This document shows positions 1 to 10,584 of a stretch of 64,000 nt of DNA, piece by piece (position 1 is the stretch's first letter; every line of letters begins with the position of its first letter). Made by a program: the position numbers and the translations under genes. The notes beneath the pieces are model-generated. The model made no database searches. It was not told where the DNA came from and worked only from the letters and a program-made list of their open reading frames with translations. The DNA lies in NCBI RefSeq assembly GCF_037893015.1, contig NC_133658.1, positions 421,953,422 through 422,017,421 on the forward strand, written 5' to 3'. This DNA comes from Macrotis lagotis (lineage: Eukaryota > Chordata > Mammalia > Peramelemorphia > Peramelidae).

Positions 1-212
1 TCATTCAAAATTGATAATCATAATGATGTGCATTTCTAAAAGTATTATTTCCTACATAGAACTTTCCAATGTAAACAGTCTTATTGCCATTTTTATCAAA
101 GAGGAAACTTTTCCTAAAATATATTTAAATACACTCATTTTCTTACCACAGTTACATACTGAGCAATAGTCAGTCAATAAAAATTTACATTATAACTTTA
201 TTATGTCTTTAA
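1..212. other. AT-rich unannotated sequence
   Basis: No repeat family, RNA or coding signal is recognised up to the first SINE. Confidence 0.5.
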
Positions 213-226
213 AAAAGAATAGCAAG

Positions 227-373
227 GAGGCGGCTAGGTGGGGCAGTGAATATAGCACTAGCCCTGGAGTCAGGAGTACCTGAGTTCAAATTCGGCCTCA
301 GACACTTAATTACCTAGCTGTGTGGCCTTGGCCAAGTCACTTAAGCCCATTTGCCTTGAAAAAATAAATAAAT
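227..373 (+). mobile_element. WSINE1-like SINE with TSD
   Basis: A tRNA-like head is followed by the family core (GTCAGGAGTACCTGAGTTC, then CTAGCTGTGTGGCC) and an A-rich tail with AAAT units. It is flanked by a 14-bp duplication, AAAAGAATAG(C/T)AAG, at 213-226 and 374-387 (13/14 identical), as expected for L1-mediated insertion. The family name is from memory of Australian marsupial SINEs. Confidence 0.85.
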
Positions 374-415
374 AAAAGAATAGTAAGTTGTACCTAAATT
401 TTCAGTTGCATGTGC

Positions 416-505
416 AATCATATTTATATTATATTACATTATATTATATTACATTGCATTATATCATATTATATTTATTATATTATATTATATTAATTAT
501 AGAAA
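416..505. repeat. Imperfect AT-rich short tandem repeat
   Basis: Reiterated TATAT(T/C)A and TTATATTACA units, about 90 bp, with several interruptions that suggest an old array. Confidence 0.8.
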
Positions 506-589
506 TGCTTATTTTATTCCTCAAATTAAAAATCAAATAAATAAATGAATGTGAAAAATGCATTGGTTACTATTTCTTATTCTAATTAA

Positions 590-740
590 AGTAAGCATGT
601 ATCAAGGTTTGTACATTTATAACCTATATAAGATTACTTGCTATCCTAGGGTGGGGGAGAAGAAAACTACTAAAATGAATATTGAAAACTATCTTTAAAA
701 AGAATTTCAAAATTAATTTAAATTTTTAAAAATAAATGTA
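590..740 (+). mobile_element. L1 3'-UTR fragment
   Basis: Contains the marsupial L1 3'-end phrases TATAAGATTACTTGCTATC and GAATATTGAAAACTATCTTT followed by an A-rich end. The same phrases occur in order in the L1 tail at 50.4-50.6 kb. Confidence 0.65.
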
Positions 741-1190
741 GTAAGCAATAACAGTAATAAATATTCAAATAAATAATTTATTTCTGTTAAAAAATTATAA
801 CATTTACTAATTGTCTACTCTGTCCCAGGCAATATATCTAATAACATCTCTAGAATTGCATAGATAGAATAGCACTACTACTCCATCAATAGGAGCTTCA
901 TTTACACTAATTTCTGATATCTTTTCACATCATTTTCAATTATATTATTTAGTTATTGTATACTGGCTTCTGTGTATTTTTTAATTGTATGACATTACAT
1001 TCAGGTCCTCCCATATTTTCCCAGATTTTTAATATTAATCATTTTCTTATGCAAAAGTATTTGATTATTTTAATCTGAACCAGGTCTTCTGTCTCCACAT
1101 TCTTTACTCTGTTATTTCTTTTGCATCCCACTGCTCCTCAAGACTTAGAGTATTCACACAGCATGAATAATTATGGGTCAAAGACCCAGT
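741..1190. other. AT-rich sequence, nothing recognised
   Basis: No repeat core, splice-bounded frame or RNA motif was recognised. Part may be a strongly decayed LINE 3' end. Confidence 0.4.
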
Positions 1191-1194
1191 GAGC

Positions 1195-1470
1195 ATTCTA
1201 GAACCTAGGTGGCACAGTGACACACTGGCTTTGGAGCCAGAGTGATGGGAGTTTGTATCCAGACTCGGACACATACTAATGTGTGACTTTGGGCAAGTCA
1301 CTTAACCTGATTGCCTCTCATCCAGGGCTATCTCCAAGTCATACTGATTCCTATTTGGCCACTAGTGCCATCTGTATCCGGTTCAAATTCACCATTCAAA
1401 TACAATTCATGTGCTTGTCATCACTTCCCTGATGTCAGGGTCTTCTTTGAGAATGAAAAACAAAAGACAT
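1195..1470 (+). mobile_element. RTE-tailed SINE
   Basis: Two-part SINE: a tRNA-like head (CCTAGGTGGCACAGTG, GGGCAAGTCACTTAACC) joined to a ~150-bp 3' module carrying CATCCAGGGC, TTCATGTGCTTGTCATC, CCCTGATGTCA and the end TTTGAGAATGAAAAACAAA. The same module recurs at least ten times in the window with a similar 3' end, which suggests mobilisation by an RTE-type LINE. The family label is tentative. Confidence 0.75.
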
Positions 1471-1499
1471 TGCCTCAGCATCCTGTTAGGTAATAGAGT

Positions 1500-2290
1500 C
1501 AATCTTTTTTCCTTGATCAACTTTCCTCCACAACTCCAAAAGCCACCCATAAATCTGATCTGCCTCCTAATTTCCCTATTTCTTCCAAGGATATTGCCAT
1601 CTTTCCAATGAGTCAAGGTTCAAAATCCTTCACTCCTCGTTTCTTCCTTCTCTCTCAGGCCCCCAGATCAATCAGATCCAAATCTACCTCTGTGAAATGC
1701 AGAATTTGTTTACTTTGTTCCACTCTATTTCCAGGTATTATGACCTTTCTAATTGTCTATTGAAATTGTTTCCTAATGGATTTCCCTACTTCCATTCTCT
1801 CTCATCATCAAAACATTCTTTCTCCACATGGTTTCCAACATCACCTTCCCACTATACATCATACCACATAATTTATTGCTCAAGAAGTTTCAGTCAATCG
1901 ATTCCTATTACATCTAGGATAAAATACAAACTGCTCTCTTTGGTACTTAAAGGCCCTCACAGTTTGGCTCCTGACTACCTTTCCAAACTAATTTTGTCTT
2001 ACTTTCTTCTCCTCATGTATGCTGACGCCACCTCTAACAGTACATTTTTCCTAATCTCCTTAGTTGTTAAAGTTCCCCTTCCTCCTCCTAAAATTACTTT
2101 GTATTTACTTATTTGGTCATTTGGTACATTCCTCCAGCAGAACCTTAGTTTCTTGAGAGCAGGAGTTCTATAAATCTGACACCTTATTTCTAGAATGACA
2201 ATCCTTCACTTTTTATTTTTGTGTCCTCAATATCTACTACAGGGCTTTGAATGTGCTAGGTGCTTAGTCAGTACTCTGTTGAATTGAGTT
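1500..2290 (+). mobile_element. L2 LINE 3' end
   Basis: Matches L2 landmarks in order: TAGGATAAAATACAAACTGC, GGCCCTCACAGTTTGGCTCC, then TTTCTTGAGAGCAGGAGTT and the terminal AATGTGCTAGGTGCTTAGT...GTTGAATTGA. A 158-residue open frame at 1697-2173 lies within it and is not a gene: it has no conserved domain and is explained by the pyrimidine-rich L2 tail. Confidence 0.75.
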
Positions 2291-3057
2291 GATAAGACAA
2301 AACAGGTATTCACAAATATATTCTCACCAAACAAACAAAAAAAAGCATATTTTGATAGAGGGAGGCCAGTGGTTAAGATCTATCCCTGGGAATCATAGAT
2401 TCTTTTTCATTATTCCTAAATTTAGTGGCTTCCTGTTGTTTAGCTGTGCTCTTTCTAGACATTCATCTGATGTCTGAGATGGGGGGCAGGAAGTCATTAG
2501 AATGAGTGAGGGTCTTGTCTTCTACAAATATTAATGGACATTTTGTATCCATGCTAATGAGAATACATAATTAATGCCTCTTCTTTTCTGTATTCATCTG
2601 TCTTTTCTATTATACCATGCTGATCCAGATTCTGGGAGCAACTGGGAAAAAGGGAAAATATTATCAACGGCATGCAAAAGATTGGGTTCCCTAGAAGGGG
2701 CTTTTTGGTATGATCCTAAGCCTTATACTATTTCTAAAACTAATGTTAACTAGATGTTAATGACATAGATAAAAACATTTTTCATTAATAATCTCCATGT
2801 CTGATACTGTGTACACCCTAATACCTGGACCACTTAAAACCCTATCCCTAATTTAGCAATTGATGTTTAGTAGAAATTCAATTGTATTTTGAGATCTGTA
2901 ATAGGGATGATGTGAGGTGAGAATAAGTTTGAACTTAGCTTTCATTTAAGCCATTCTGAACTAGTCAAGAGAGGGAGAATGGAGTACTCAAAAGAAATCT
3001 ATATAACCAGGAAATCTAGTCTTAAATTTGTCGACACCATATGTTAATAAGAATAAA
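2291..3057. other. Unique sequence, nothing recognised
   Basis: No repeat family, coding potential or RNA was recognised between the L2 relic and the L1 insertion. Confidence 0.4.
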
Positions 3058-3075
3058 AGTACTTCACATTTTTTT

Positions 3076-3183
3076 CAATTAAGGAAAATGTAATTTATTC
3101 CTATACAGAAAAGGAATGGTAACAACAGGATATTCATAAGTGTGAATCTGATGTAAACAAGTTAAAATAGAATTCATTATTTC
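3076..3183 (-). other. Candidate L1 3'-transduced segment
   Basis: This lies between the L1's own 3' end (A-run on the minus strand at 3184-3190, with AATAAA at 3199-3204) and the insertion's terminal A-run next to the TSD (3069-3075). These 108 bp are not L1-like. They carry their own minus-strand AATAAA (plus-strand TTTATT at 3094-3099), 18 nt before the terminal A-run. That is the arrangement left when L1 transcription reads into flanking DNA and uses a downstream polyadenylation site. Confidence 0.65.
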
Positions 3184-3702
3184 TTTTTTTAATTAATTTT
3201 TATTAAAGATATTATTTGAGTTTTACAATTTTCCCCCAATCTTACTTCCGCCCCCCCCATGGAAAGCAATCTGTCAGTCTTTATTTGTTTCCGTATTGTA
3301 CCTTGATCAAAATTGGGTGTGATGAGAGAGAAATCATATCCTTAGAGAAGAGACAAGAAGTCTAAGAGGCAACAAGATCAGACAACAAAATATCTGTGTT
3401 TTTCTAAATTGAAGGGAATAGTCCTTGAACTTTGTTCAAACTCCACAGCTCCTTATCTGGATACAGATGGCACTCTGCTTTGCAGACAGCCCAAAATTGC
3501 TGCTGAATGTTTCACTGATGGAATGAGTGAGTCCTTCAAGGTTGATCATAACTCCCATGTTGCTGTTAGGGTATACAGCGTTTTTCTAGTTCTGCTCATC
3601 TCACTCAGCATGTCCATGCAAATCCCTCCAGGCTTCCCTGAAATCCTGTCCCTCCTGGTTTCTAATAGAACAATAGTGTTCCATGACATACATATACCAC
3701 AG

Positions 3703-4062
3703 TTAGCTAAGCCATTCCCCAATTGAAGGACATTTACTTGATTTCCAATTCTTTGCCACCACAAACAGGGCTGCTATAAATATTTTTGTACAAGTAACGT
3801 TTTTACCCTTTTTCATCATCTCTTCATGATATAGATGCAGTAGTGGTATTGCTGGTTCAAAGGGTATGCACATTTTTGTTGCCCTTTGGGCATAGTTCCA
3901 AATAGCTCTCCAGAAGGTTTGGATGAGTTCACAGCTCCACCAACAGTGTAATAGTGTCCTAGATTTCCCACAACTCTTCCAACAATGATCATTATACTTT
4001 CTGGTCATATTGGCCAATCTGAGAGGTGTGAGGTGGTACCTCAGAGAAGCTTTAATTTTCAT
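3703..4062 (-). pseudogene. L1 ORF2 C-terminal fragment
   Basis: The longest surviving open piece (119 residues) of the L1 above. It contains LRYHLTPLRLANM, the intact cysteine/histidine motif C-X3-C-X7-H-X4-C, the segment EPAIPLLHLY, and the C-terminal FIAALFVVAKNWKSSK. The full ORF2 protein would be endonuclease plus reverse transcriptase of ~1,250 residues; only the tail is here. Confidence 0.9.
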
Positions 4063-5334
4063 TTCTCTAATAATAATGATTTAGAGCCTTTTTTCATATG
4101 GCTATGAGTTGCTTTGATCTCCTCATCTGTAAATTGCCTTTGCATATCCTTTGACCATTTGTCAATTGGGGAATGGCTTTTTGTTTAAAAATATGACTCA
4201 GTTCTTTGTATATTTTAGAAATGAGTCCTTTGTCAGACTCATTAGTAAAGATTGTTTCCCAATTTACTACATTTCTTTTGATCTTGGTTACAGTGGTTTT
4301 ATCTGTGCAAAAGCTTTTTAATTTGATGTAATCAAAATCATCTAATTGGTTTTTCGTGATGTTCTCCAACTCTTCCTTAGTCATAAACTGCTCCCCTTTC
4401 CATAGATCTGACAGGTAGACTAGTCCTTGATCTTCTAATTTGCTTATAGTATTGTTTTTTTATGTCTATGTCCTGTAACAATTTGGATCTTATCTTGGTA
4501 AAGGGTGTGAGGTGTTGGTCTAATCTAAGTTTCTTCCATACTAACTTCCATTTATCCCAGCAGTTTTTATCAGAGGGAGTTTTTATCCCAATGGCTGGAC
4601 TCTTTGGGTTTATCAAACAGCAGATTACTATAATCATCTCCTGTTTTTATACCTAATCTATTCCACTGGTCAGCCACTCTATTTCTTAGCCAATACCAAA
4701 CAGTTTTGATGACTGATGCTTTATAATTTTAGATCAGGTAGGGCTAAGCCACCTTCTTTTGCACTTTTTTTCATTAAGCTTCTGGCAATTCTTGACTTTT
4801 TACTTCTTCACATGAATTTACTTACAATTTTTTCTAACTCATTAAAGTAATTTTTGGAATTTTGATTGGTAGGGCACTAAACAGATAGCTTAGTTTTGGT
4901 AGAATTTTCATTTTTATTATATTAGTTCTACCTATCCATGAGCAGTTGATATTTGCCCAGTTATTTAAATCTGATTTAATTTGTTTGAGAAGTGTTTTAT
5001 AATTATTTTCAAAAAGATTCTGAGTCTGTCTTGGCAAATAGACTCCCAAGTATTTTATATTGTCTGAGGTTACTTTGAATGGGATTTCTCTTTCTAGCTC
5101 TTCCTGCTGTATCTTGATAGAGTACTTCACATTTTAATAGAACTTTCAGATTAAAAAAAAAAGACTGTCCTCTGTCTGTGGAACCTTGGGCAAGTCATTC
5201 AAATTATCAATTCCATATTCAACTGTTTAAGAACATTAAGACAACTGAATTGCCCTAATAAATATCATTTGCTAAATTAGGGCTAGGATTTTAAGTGGTC
5301 CAAGCAGACTGTTAATGTAACTAAGGGAAACTAA

Positions 5335-5525
5335 AGAGAGAGTCAGACTAGGAGGTAGAGACACCTGAACTCCAATTCTGCTTCAGATTCTTCCTAGTGC
5401 TACCATATGTTACACTATGCCTTTCCTGACTTAAGTTCCTCATCTCGAAATGGAGATAACATCTTCTACTGTGACAACAACTGAGGTGATATTTATGAAG
5501 CTGTATCTGGGACATAAAGGTGATG
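5335..5525 (+). mobile_element. MIR-type SINE relic
   Basis: Degenerate MIR order: GGTAGAGACACCTGAACTCC, then CTTAAGTTCCTCATCTCGAAATGGAGATAA, the canonical 'cctcatctgtaaaatggggataa' segment. Confidence 0.6.
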
Positions 5526-5572
5526 TGCATATTTCCTTTCCCTTTCCTTCCCTCAGTTGCAGTAGTGTGGAA

Positions 5573-5745
5573 AGATGGATCTATATTCAGAAAAGTTGGT
5601 TGCCAAAATCCTGCCTCTGACATTTATTGTGAAGTTTTGGTCAATTCATATTATTTCTCTAGACCTCAGTATGTTTCTCTATAAAATCAGGTATATGGAC
5701 TGCATGACTTCCCAGGTTCTTTATGTCTATCAATCAATGATATGA
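5573..5745 (+). mobile_element. MIR/THER-type SINE relic
   Basis: Contains CTCAGTATGTTTCTCTATAA, then ACTGCATGACTTCCCAGGTT, matching the 'cctcagtttcctcatctgtaaaatg...gacttccaggtc' core order. Confidence 0.55.
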
Positions 5746-5751
5746 GACTGA

Positions 5752-5760
5752 TGTGTATGT

Positions 5761-5810
<50 letters not shown>
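5752..5810. repeat. (TG)n microsatellite
   Basis: An almost pure TG run of about 59 bp; (GT)20 or longer after two interruptions. Confidence 0.97.
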
Positions 5811-5812
<2 letters not shown>

Positions 5813-6619
5813 ATTGAAGTTTGTGCTTGGCTCCACCACATACAGAAGCCATCATACCTTTTGTTCATGTACTGGCTACCAACCCATGATTGGGTAAATA
5901 ACTTCATAGAATTTCCGTATGGGTTCTTTAGAACTCCAAAGTGCCTCACATTTTTCCATTTCCATTCCTATGTCTCAGGGTTGGACTTCCATGCTCTCCT
6001 TCCTGCTGCTGAACAGTGAAACATTACTTTTCCGGGGCTGCAGAATTACACATTTGGCAAACATTAGGGCCCCTTCCAACCAGATTTTATTGAAGCTGGA
6101 ACCTCCCTTCCCATCTAGAGTTTCATTCCATGTATACATACAATCAAAGCCGGGAAAGGCAAATCCCACTGCATCTGAGGGCTGCCCGATGTCACAATCT
6201 ATTTCTCAAATGTTTGCAGTTCAATAAGGCCCTGAATACATTATGCCAAGGCCCATGCCTCGTCATTTAAAAATCCATGTGGATTATGATGGCAATTTAA
6301 CACACATGTTTTTGATTTATTTACAATTAAATCATCAAAATATTATTTTAAGAGCTGTTTGATGTCTAGGAAACCTTTTGAGGTCTATTTAATATAATTT
6401 TAAAAGACTCTCTCCTTGAAAGTGGGAAGCTGTGATTTGCTGAGTGCAAATGCTCAGTGGAAAATAGTGACTTTCACCTGAAAACATGAAAATATCTGAC
6501 AATACTCAAAATGGTCATTTTGGTTGTCCACAGGATCAAAAAGTCCAATAGAGGATTCCAGATTTCCTAAGTTTGTGTTTTGTCCAGACCCCCTAGATAC
6601 CTATAATGTATATGACTAA
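5811..6619. other. Unique block, candidate conserved non-coding DNA
   Basis: No repeat family is recognised. From about 6040 to 6480 the composition is even and rich in TAAT/ATTTA homeodomain-type cores (for example ATTTACAATTAAATCATC near 6320), with no simple repeats. The frames over it show no protein domain. Treated as a regulatory candidate only. Confidence 0.35.
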
Positions 6620-6735
6620 AATTCACTTCAATTCAGTTAACAGATATTAGTTAAATGTCAATTGTGTATGGAACATTCAGCAGTGAGAGGGGATTTAAAT
6701 TTTAATGGAGCTTATTGATTACCAGGAGAATAAGA
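6620..6735 (+). mobile_element. Old LINE relic (CR1/L3 or L2 group)
   Basis: Contains TTCAGTTAACAGATATTAGT...TTTTAATGGAGCTTATTG, matching the 'aacattta ttaag...gagcttacattcta' repeat found repeatedly in the window (for example at 17.13 and 45.48 kb). The family is not resolved. Confidence 0.4.
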
Positions 6736-6749
6736 TGGAAGCAGTAATA

Positions 6750-6840
6750 ACAGGATCATAAATTTAGCATTGAAAGGAACCTTGGAGTTGAAGTTCGATT
6801 CCCTGATTTGACATGTAACCTGTTACATGCAGAGTACAGA
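6750..6840 (+). mobile_element. THER/MIR head fragment
   Basis: GATCATAAATTTAGCATTGA then AAGGAACCTTGGAGTTGAAG resembles the 'atcatagatttagagctggaagggacctta' start of a marsupial CORE-SINE. Confidence 0.5.
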
Positions 6841-7695
6841 AGAAATTCTCTCCTTCCTTTTAGCTGACCATATGTGATTGACAAGTGATATGGAGGTATG
6901 AGACTTTGAGATTACAGAGCATTAAACAGAACAAAGCTGTGCCAAAAGATCCAGCATCCATAAATCTAATGGAAAAGGAAGGACTCTACCTTTCTTCTCT
7001 TCTTCAATCCTCCAAGTTATATCAGATAATTCTGTGATTTAGAGGGAAGAATGGGAAAGGGCTGATCCTTCTCCAGGGATAGCTTCCACGTGATAACTAA
7101 TTTAGCCTGGATATATAATTAATTTTTCACTTTATGTTTCCATTTCTGAGTGGGTGAAAGGACATAAACTCAAGATGGATTGTCTCAGCAGTCACCTTGT
7201 AAATATGTGACATTGGGACAGCTGAAATCCTTTGGATAGAGCTGACAGGTAGGTAGGAAAAGGAAGGAGTCACCTGAAACTGCTTCACCATTCTTGGAGC
7301 AGAGGACAACCAACAAGAGGATGAGTCCAAGTCTTTGGTCACTAGATAGAAGAGAAATCCAATGGGAGTGAGACAATGAAGAGAAAAAGTGAAATATAAA
7401 ATGTTTACTCAACAATCCCATAAAATATTTTATGGTCAGAAGGTTTTCAAATATCATCCTCAAGGCAGATTGTAATAATTCTTGCCCATAAACTATCAGT
7501 TTAAGTCTTGTGACAATACGTGTGAGAATATTTTATATGTAGGGAAAAAATACTTGTTCCATATCTAATTTTTATTGTTCATTGAATATTTTTCTACTGC
7601 TCCATTTTAGAAGGGTGATCCTAGACATGAGCTAACATGTAACCACATTATTCCTCCCCTCTTATCTCCACAGGGAATGGAAGTGGGAGTTGCAA
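6841..7695. other. Unique sequence, nothing recognised
   Basis: Two short overlapping minus-strand frames near 7127-7463 have no recognisable domain. No repeat was identified. Confidence 0.4.
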
Positions 7696-7699
7696 CCAA

Positions 7700-7965
7700 T
7701 CAATACGTGAGAGCAACTAGGTGATCCAGTGGTCAGAGTACCAGACCTGGAGTCAGGAAGACTCATCTTTGGAGTTCAAATTTGGCCACAGATACTTACT
7801 GGGTGAACCTGAGTAAGTCACTTAGCTCTACCTCATTTTCTTCATCTGTAAAATGTACTGGAGAAGAAAATGACAAACTTCTCTATCTTTGCCAAGAAAA
7901 TTCCAAAAGGGGGTCATGAAGACTCAGATGTAATTGATCTATGCCAAAACAACAAGAATGTGAGA
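7700..7965 (+). mobile_element. MAR1 SINE
   Basis: Head CAACTAGGTGATCCAGTGG; middle TTCATCTGTAAAATG then ACTGGAGAAGAAAATGACAA; tail TTTGCCAAGAAAATTCC and GGGTCATGAAGACTCAGATG. The order matches MAR1, a marsupial SINE with a BovB/RTE-like 3' tail. Confidence 0.8.
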
Positions 7966-8384
7966 AACAGTTTTATCTCTCTTTTAGATGGCCAATATTT
8001 TTCAGGTCTGAACCTGATGTAGATCAGGTGGATAAGTGCTGAATAAAGGAACCCCTTAAGGAGAGGGTGTAATGTCCCAAACCTCTGGAGTCTAACAGTG
8101 GTTCTTATGCTTAGAAATAAATAAGAAAAATGGGGTCCAAAATGATGCTCAATTCACATAAGTAATAAATAATGAAACTAGAATTTGAGCCCAGCTCTGA
8201 TTTCAAAGTCATCTTTGATTAGCGTTTACTAAGTAATATATCAAACATTGTTCTCGACCCTGGGAATAAAATTTTAAAAATGAAATAGTTCTTGTCATCC
8301 AGGAATTTATATTCTAATAAATGGGTATAATATATATGGGGTAATGGTTTAAAGGGAAGGGGAATCTGGTTTAGGGAGTTAAAG
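7966..8384. other. Mostly unassigned, with an old LINE relic
   Basis: A MIR-like scrap (AATTTGAGCCCAGCTCTGAT at about 8180) and an old CR1/L3- or L2-type relic at about 8222-8340 (CGTTTACTAAGTAATATATC, then CAGGAATTTATATTCTAAT). The rest is unassigned. Confidence 0.4.
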
Positions 8385-8540
8385 GAATTTTAAGTGGATA
8401 GAGCACTGACCTTGGAGTCAGGAGCATAGAAGTTCAAATCCAGCCTTAGATACTTGACACTCACTCATCCAGTTCATGTGCTTGTATTGGCATCACCTCC
8501 AAGATGTCATGGTTTTCTTTGAGAATGAAGAAAAAACATC
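8385..8540 (+). mobile_element. RTE-tailed SINE, internally deleted
   Basis: The head (TAGAGCACTGACCTTGGAGT) runs to ATACTTGACACTCACTCATC, then jumps straight to the last ~70 bp of the 3' module (CAGTTCATGTGCTTGTATTG...TTTGAGAATGAAGAAAAAAC). About 130 bp present in other copies are missing. Confidence 0.7.
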
Positions 8541-8930
8541 AAGTTGAGCCACTGGGCAGCAGATAGTCAAGCTCTTTTATGTAGCAATTGAAATGCTGTT
8601 TTGATTATTGGTCCTGGAGCAAGAGCATAAGTTAGGAAGATGGAGGGGTGGGGGGGGAAAGTCAGTAATAGTCATGGGGCAGAGCAGATGGTAAGATATA
8701 CATGCTGGGTGGACACTGATATTTTAAAGGAGTTGAATGAGATGCTAAGTTTGATCAGAGGCAGGTTAAATATGCAGTTGAGGAGAATTTTCAGTCACTG
8801 ATGTCCCAGTCTTTTCATCATAACAATATAGAGTAATACCTGTAAAGAAATGTGGACTAAAGGATAAATAAAAAATGCTAAATTATGGAATCCAAGAAAA
8901 TGTAAGTTACTAGAAAGAAAATCAGATTCA
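8541..8930. other. Unassigned sequence
   Basis: Nothing recognised apart from a short G-run near 8648. Confidence 0.35.
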
Positions 8931-8934
8931 GAGT

Positions 8935-9160
8935 CAGAAATCTATCATTTCAACACTGTCTGCCCTCCTACTAACTCTAATGATCTTAGACAAATCACTC
9001 ACCTTTTTTGGACATCAGGATCTCCTTTTGTAAAATGGGAATGATATCTATTCTGCCTGTGTCATAAGACAGTGGAAAGGTTCAAGCAATAGGAAAGATG
9101 CTTTTGCAAAGCACAAACTATTACATAAATGTGAGGTATTACATTATGGTAATTAAGCAT
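8935..9160 (+). mobile_element. MIR-type SINE relic
   Basis: TTAGACAAATCACTCACC, GATCTCCTTTTGTAAAATGG then GCAAAGCACAAACTATTACA follow MIR order: 'caagtcactt...cctcatctgtaaaatgg...aagcgctttgcacatagt'. Confidence 0.6.
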
Positions 9161-9257
9161 ATAGAAAAAGCCTCCCCCCTGGATAATAAAGGTGTGGGCA
9201 AGAAGGGAATAGATCTCCCAACCAAGAAATATTTTTAATGTGCCTTTATGAATGGAA

Positions 9258-9415
9258 CATTTTTAATGTGCCTTAGAGGTAATTGATGACAACCTCCTTA
9301 TTTTTCACAGAAGGATATAGAAGACTGAAAGGACAGGTAACTTTCCCTGGGTTACGCAGGTAGCAAAAGCTAGAATAAGGATTTGAGCCCTGCTCTTTTC
9401 ATCCTATTAGACCCT
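9258..9415 (+). mobile_element. THER/MIR-type relic
   Basis: CTCCTTATTTTTCACAGAAG, CAGGTAACTTTCCCTGGGTT and ATTTGAGCCCTGCTCTTTTC follow the 'ctcattttacagatgaggaaactgag...gcccaggtctc' order. Confidence 0.55.
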
Positions 9416-10018
9416 TTCCTCTTCCTAATACACTGAAGACAGAAATAATCTCCCTCTGCATCTGCCTGCTTAGGCCACTTTAATTAATCACACTGGCTTG
9501 TTTGTCTGCTCTTTTGCTCTTTCAAACGTTCACAATTTCATATCTGTGCTGATTATTAGCTACAACCTATACCCTGTCTCCTCCCTATGGTGTCCTAATT
9601 CATTGCCAAATGCTGAACCCTGGACCAGTCCTGGAGACCTCTGCCTGAGCTGTCCAGTTAGCTAGGGACTGAAAGCAAATCTCTTCCCTTACAGATTTAA
9701 ATGCTCCCATATGAAGCTATGCCTACAAGCTCAACCCTGCTGTTTTTCAACTAATCATCTGCAAAATTGAAGGAGGGGTAAAGGGGGGGATCAGTAGAAG
9801 AAGACTTATGGTAGGTGGGCCACAGCAGGGCAATTAAGATGATGCTGTGGAGGTAGACATCTGCTCCCAGACAGATACAGTTCCACCGATGCTATCTATA
9901 GTTACAATCCTTCCGAGAGATAAACAACATGTGAAGGCAGTGTGTGAGAGGAAGTGCCACACTGAGAAAGTGGTGCTCTGAGACCAGACTTGCAACCCCT
10001 GCGGTCTGAGACCCACCC
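9416..10018. other. Unique sequence, no gene
   Basis: No repeat is recognised. Composition is more balanced than the neighbours between 9540 and 9770. Short minus-strand frames near 9834-10168 are explained by the adjacent purine tract. Confidence 0.4.
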
Positions 10019-10560
10019 TTCAGGGGAGGAGAGGGGAAGGGAGGGCAGAGAAGGGAAGGGAGGGGGGAAGAAAGAGAATAAGACAGGCTCCCTGCACACA
10101 GGTGTCCAGGGTAACAAGAGTGAAGGCAGCAGATGGAAATAGCAAGAGATGTGTGAGAGTTGACACATAAGGGGGGCAGAATTACTTATAGGGAAGAAAA
10201 AGGGGGAAACTAAGACAGTAACCTGAGAAATGGAAGGAAAGAGAAGAATAAAATGAGAGGAGGAGAGGAAGAAGAAGAGGAACTATGATAGAAAAAGAGA
10301 GGGGGGGAAGGGAAAAATAACAGAAGGAGAGAAAATGGGAAATAAAGGAGAAATCAGAGGAAAAGAGAGATGAGAGAAACAGAGAGAGACAGAGACACAA
10401 AAAAGACAGAAACAGAGAGAAGTAGGAGGAGAGAGAAAGGGGAGAGAGCAGGGGAAGGGAGAAGAGAAGAAGTAGAAAAGGAATAGTGAAGGGGAGAGAA
10501 AGTGAGCAAGGGGAGGAAAAGGAATAAGAGAGAGAAATTGAGTCACGCTATGATAAAAAG
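10019..10560 (+). repeat. 540-bp polypurine tract
   Basis: Strongly biased to A/G on the plus strand with GA, GGA, GAAA and GGGA units and few pyrimidine interruptions. The opposite strand gives spurious Ser/Phe/Leu-rich frames. The G-runs at 10023-10045 meet the four-tract quadruplex pattern. Confidence 0.9.
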
Positions 10561-10584
10561 GAAGGGCGAAAAAAATAGGGAGAG

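Larger units (their letters stand above)
3073..5120 (-). mobile_element. 5'-truncated L1 (ORF2 C-terminus and 3' UTR)
   Basis: Antisense L1, about 2.05 kb, bounded by a perfect 15-bp duplication AGTACTTCACATTTT (3058-3072 and 5121-5135). On the minus strand it begins inside ORF2 with the RT thumb (IKYLGVYLPRQ near 5055; GRTNIIKMKILPK near 4925). It continues in several frames to the C-terminal cysteine motif C-X3-C-X7-H-X4-C (CWKSCGKSRTLLHCWWSC, near 3960) and then ends FIAALFVVAKNWKSS. The 3' UTR lies at about 3191-3650. Frameshifts and stops break the frame, so it is not functional. The 5' truncation is typical of L1 target-primed insertion. Confidence 0.93.

Noticed and set aside
227..373. 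Functional tRNA gene in the SINE heads
   Set aside because: The B-box-like GGTTCAAATCC is present, but the copies do not form a cloverleaf and sit in SINE context with A-tails and TSDs.
1697..2173. 158-residue open frame
   Set aside because: It lies wholly in an L2 LINE 3' end and has no domain or coding-like composition.
3409..3726. Plus-strand 105-residue frame
   Set aside because: It is the opposite strand of the antisense L1 3' end.
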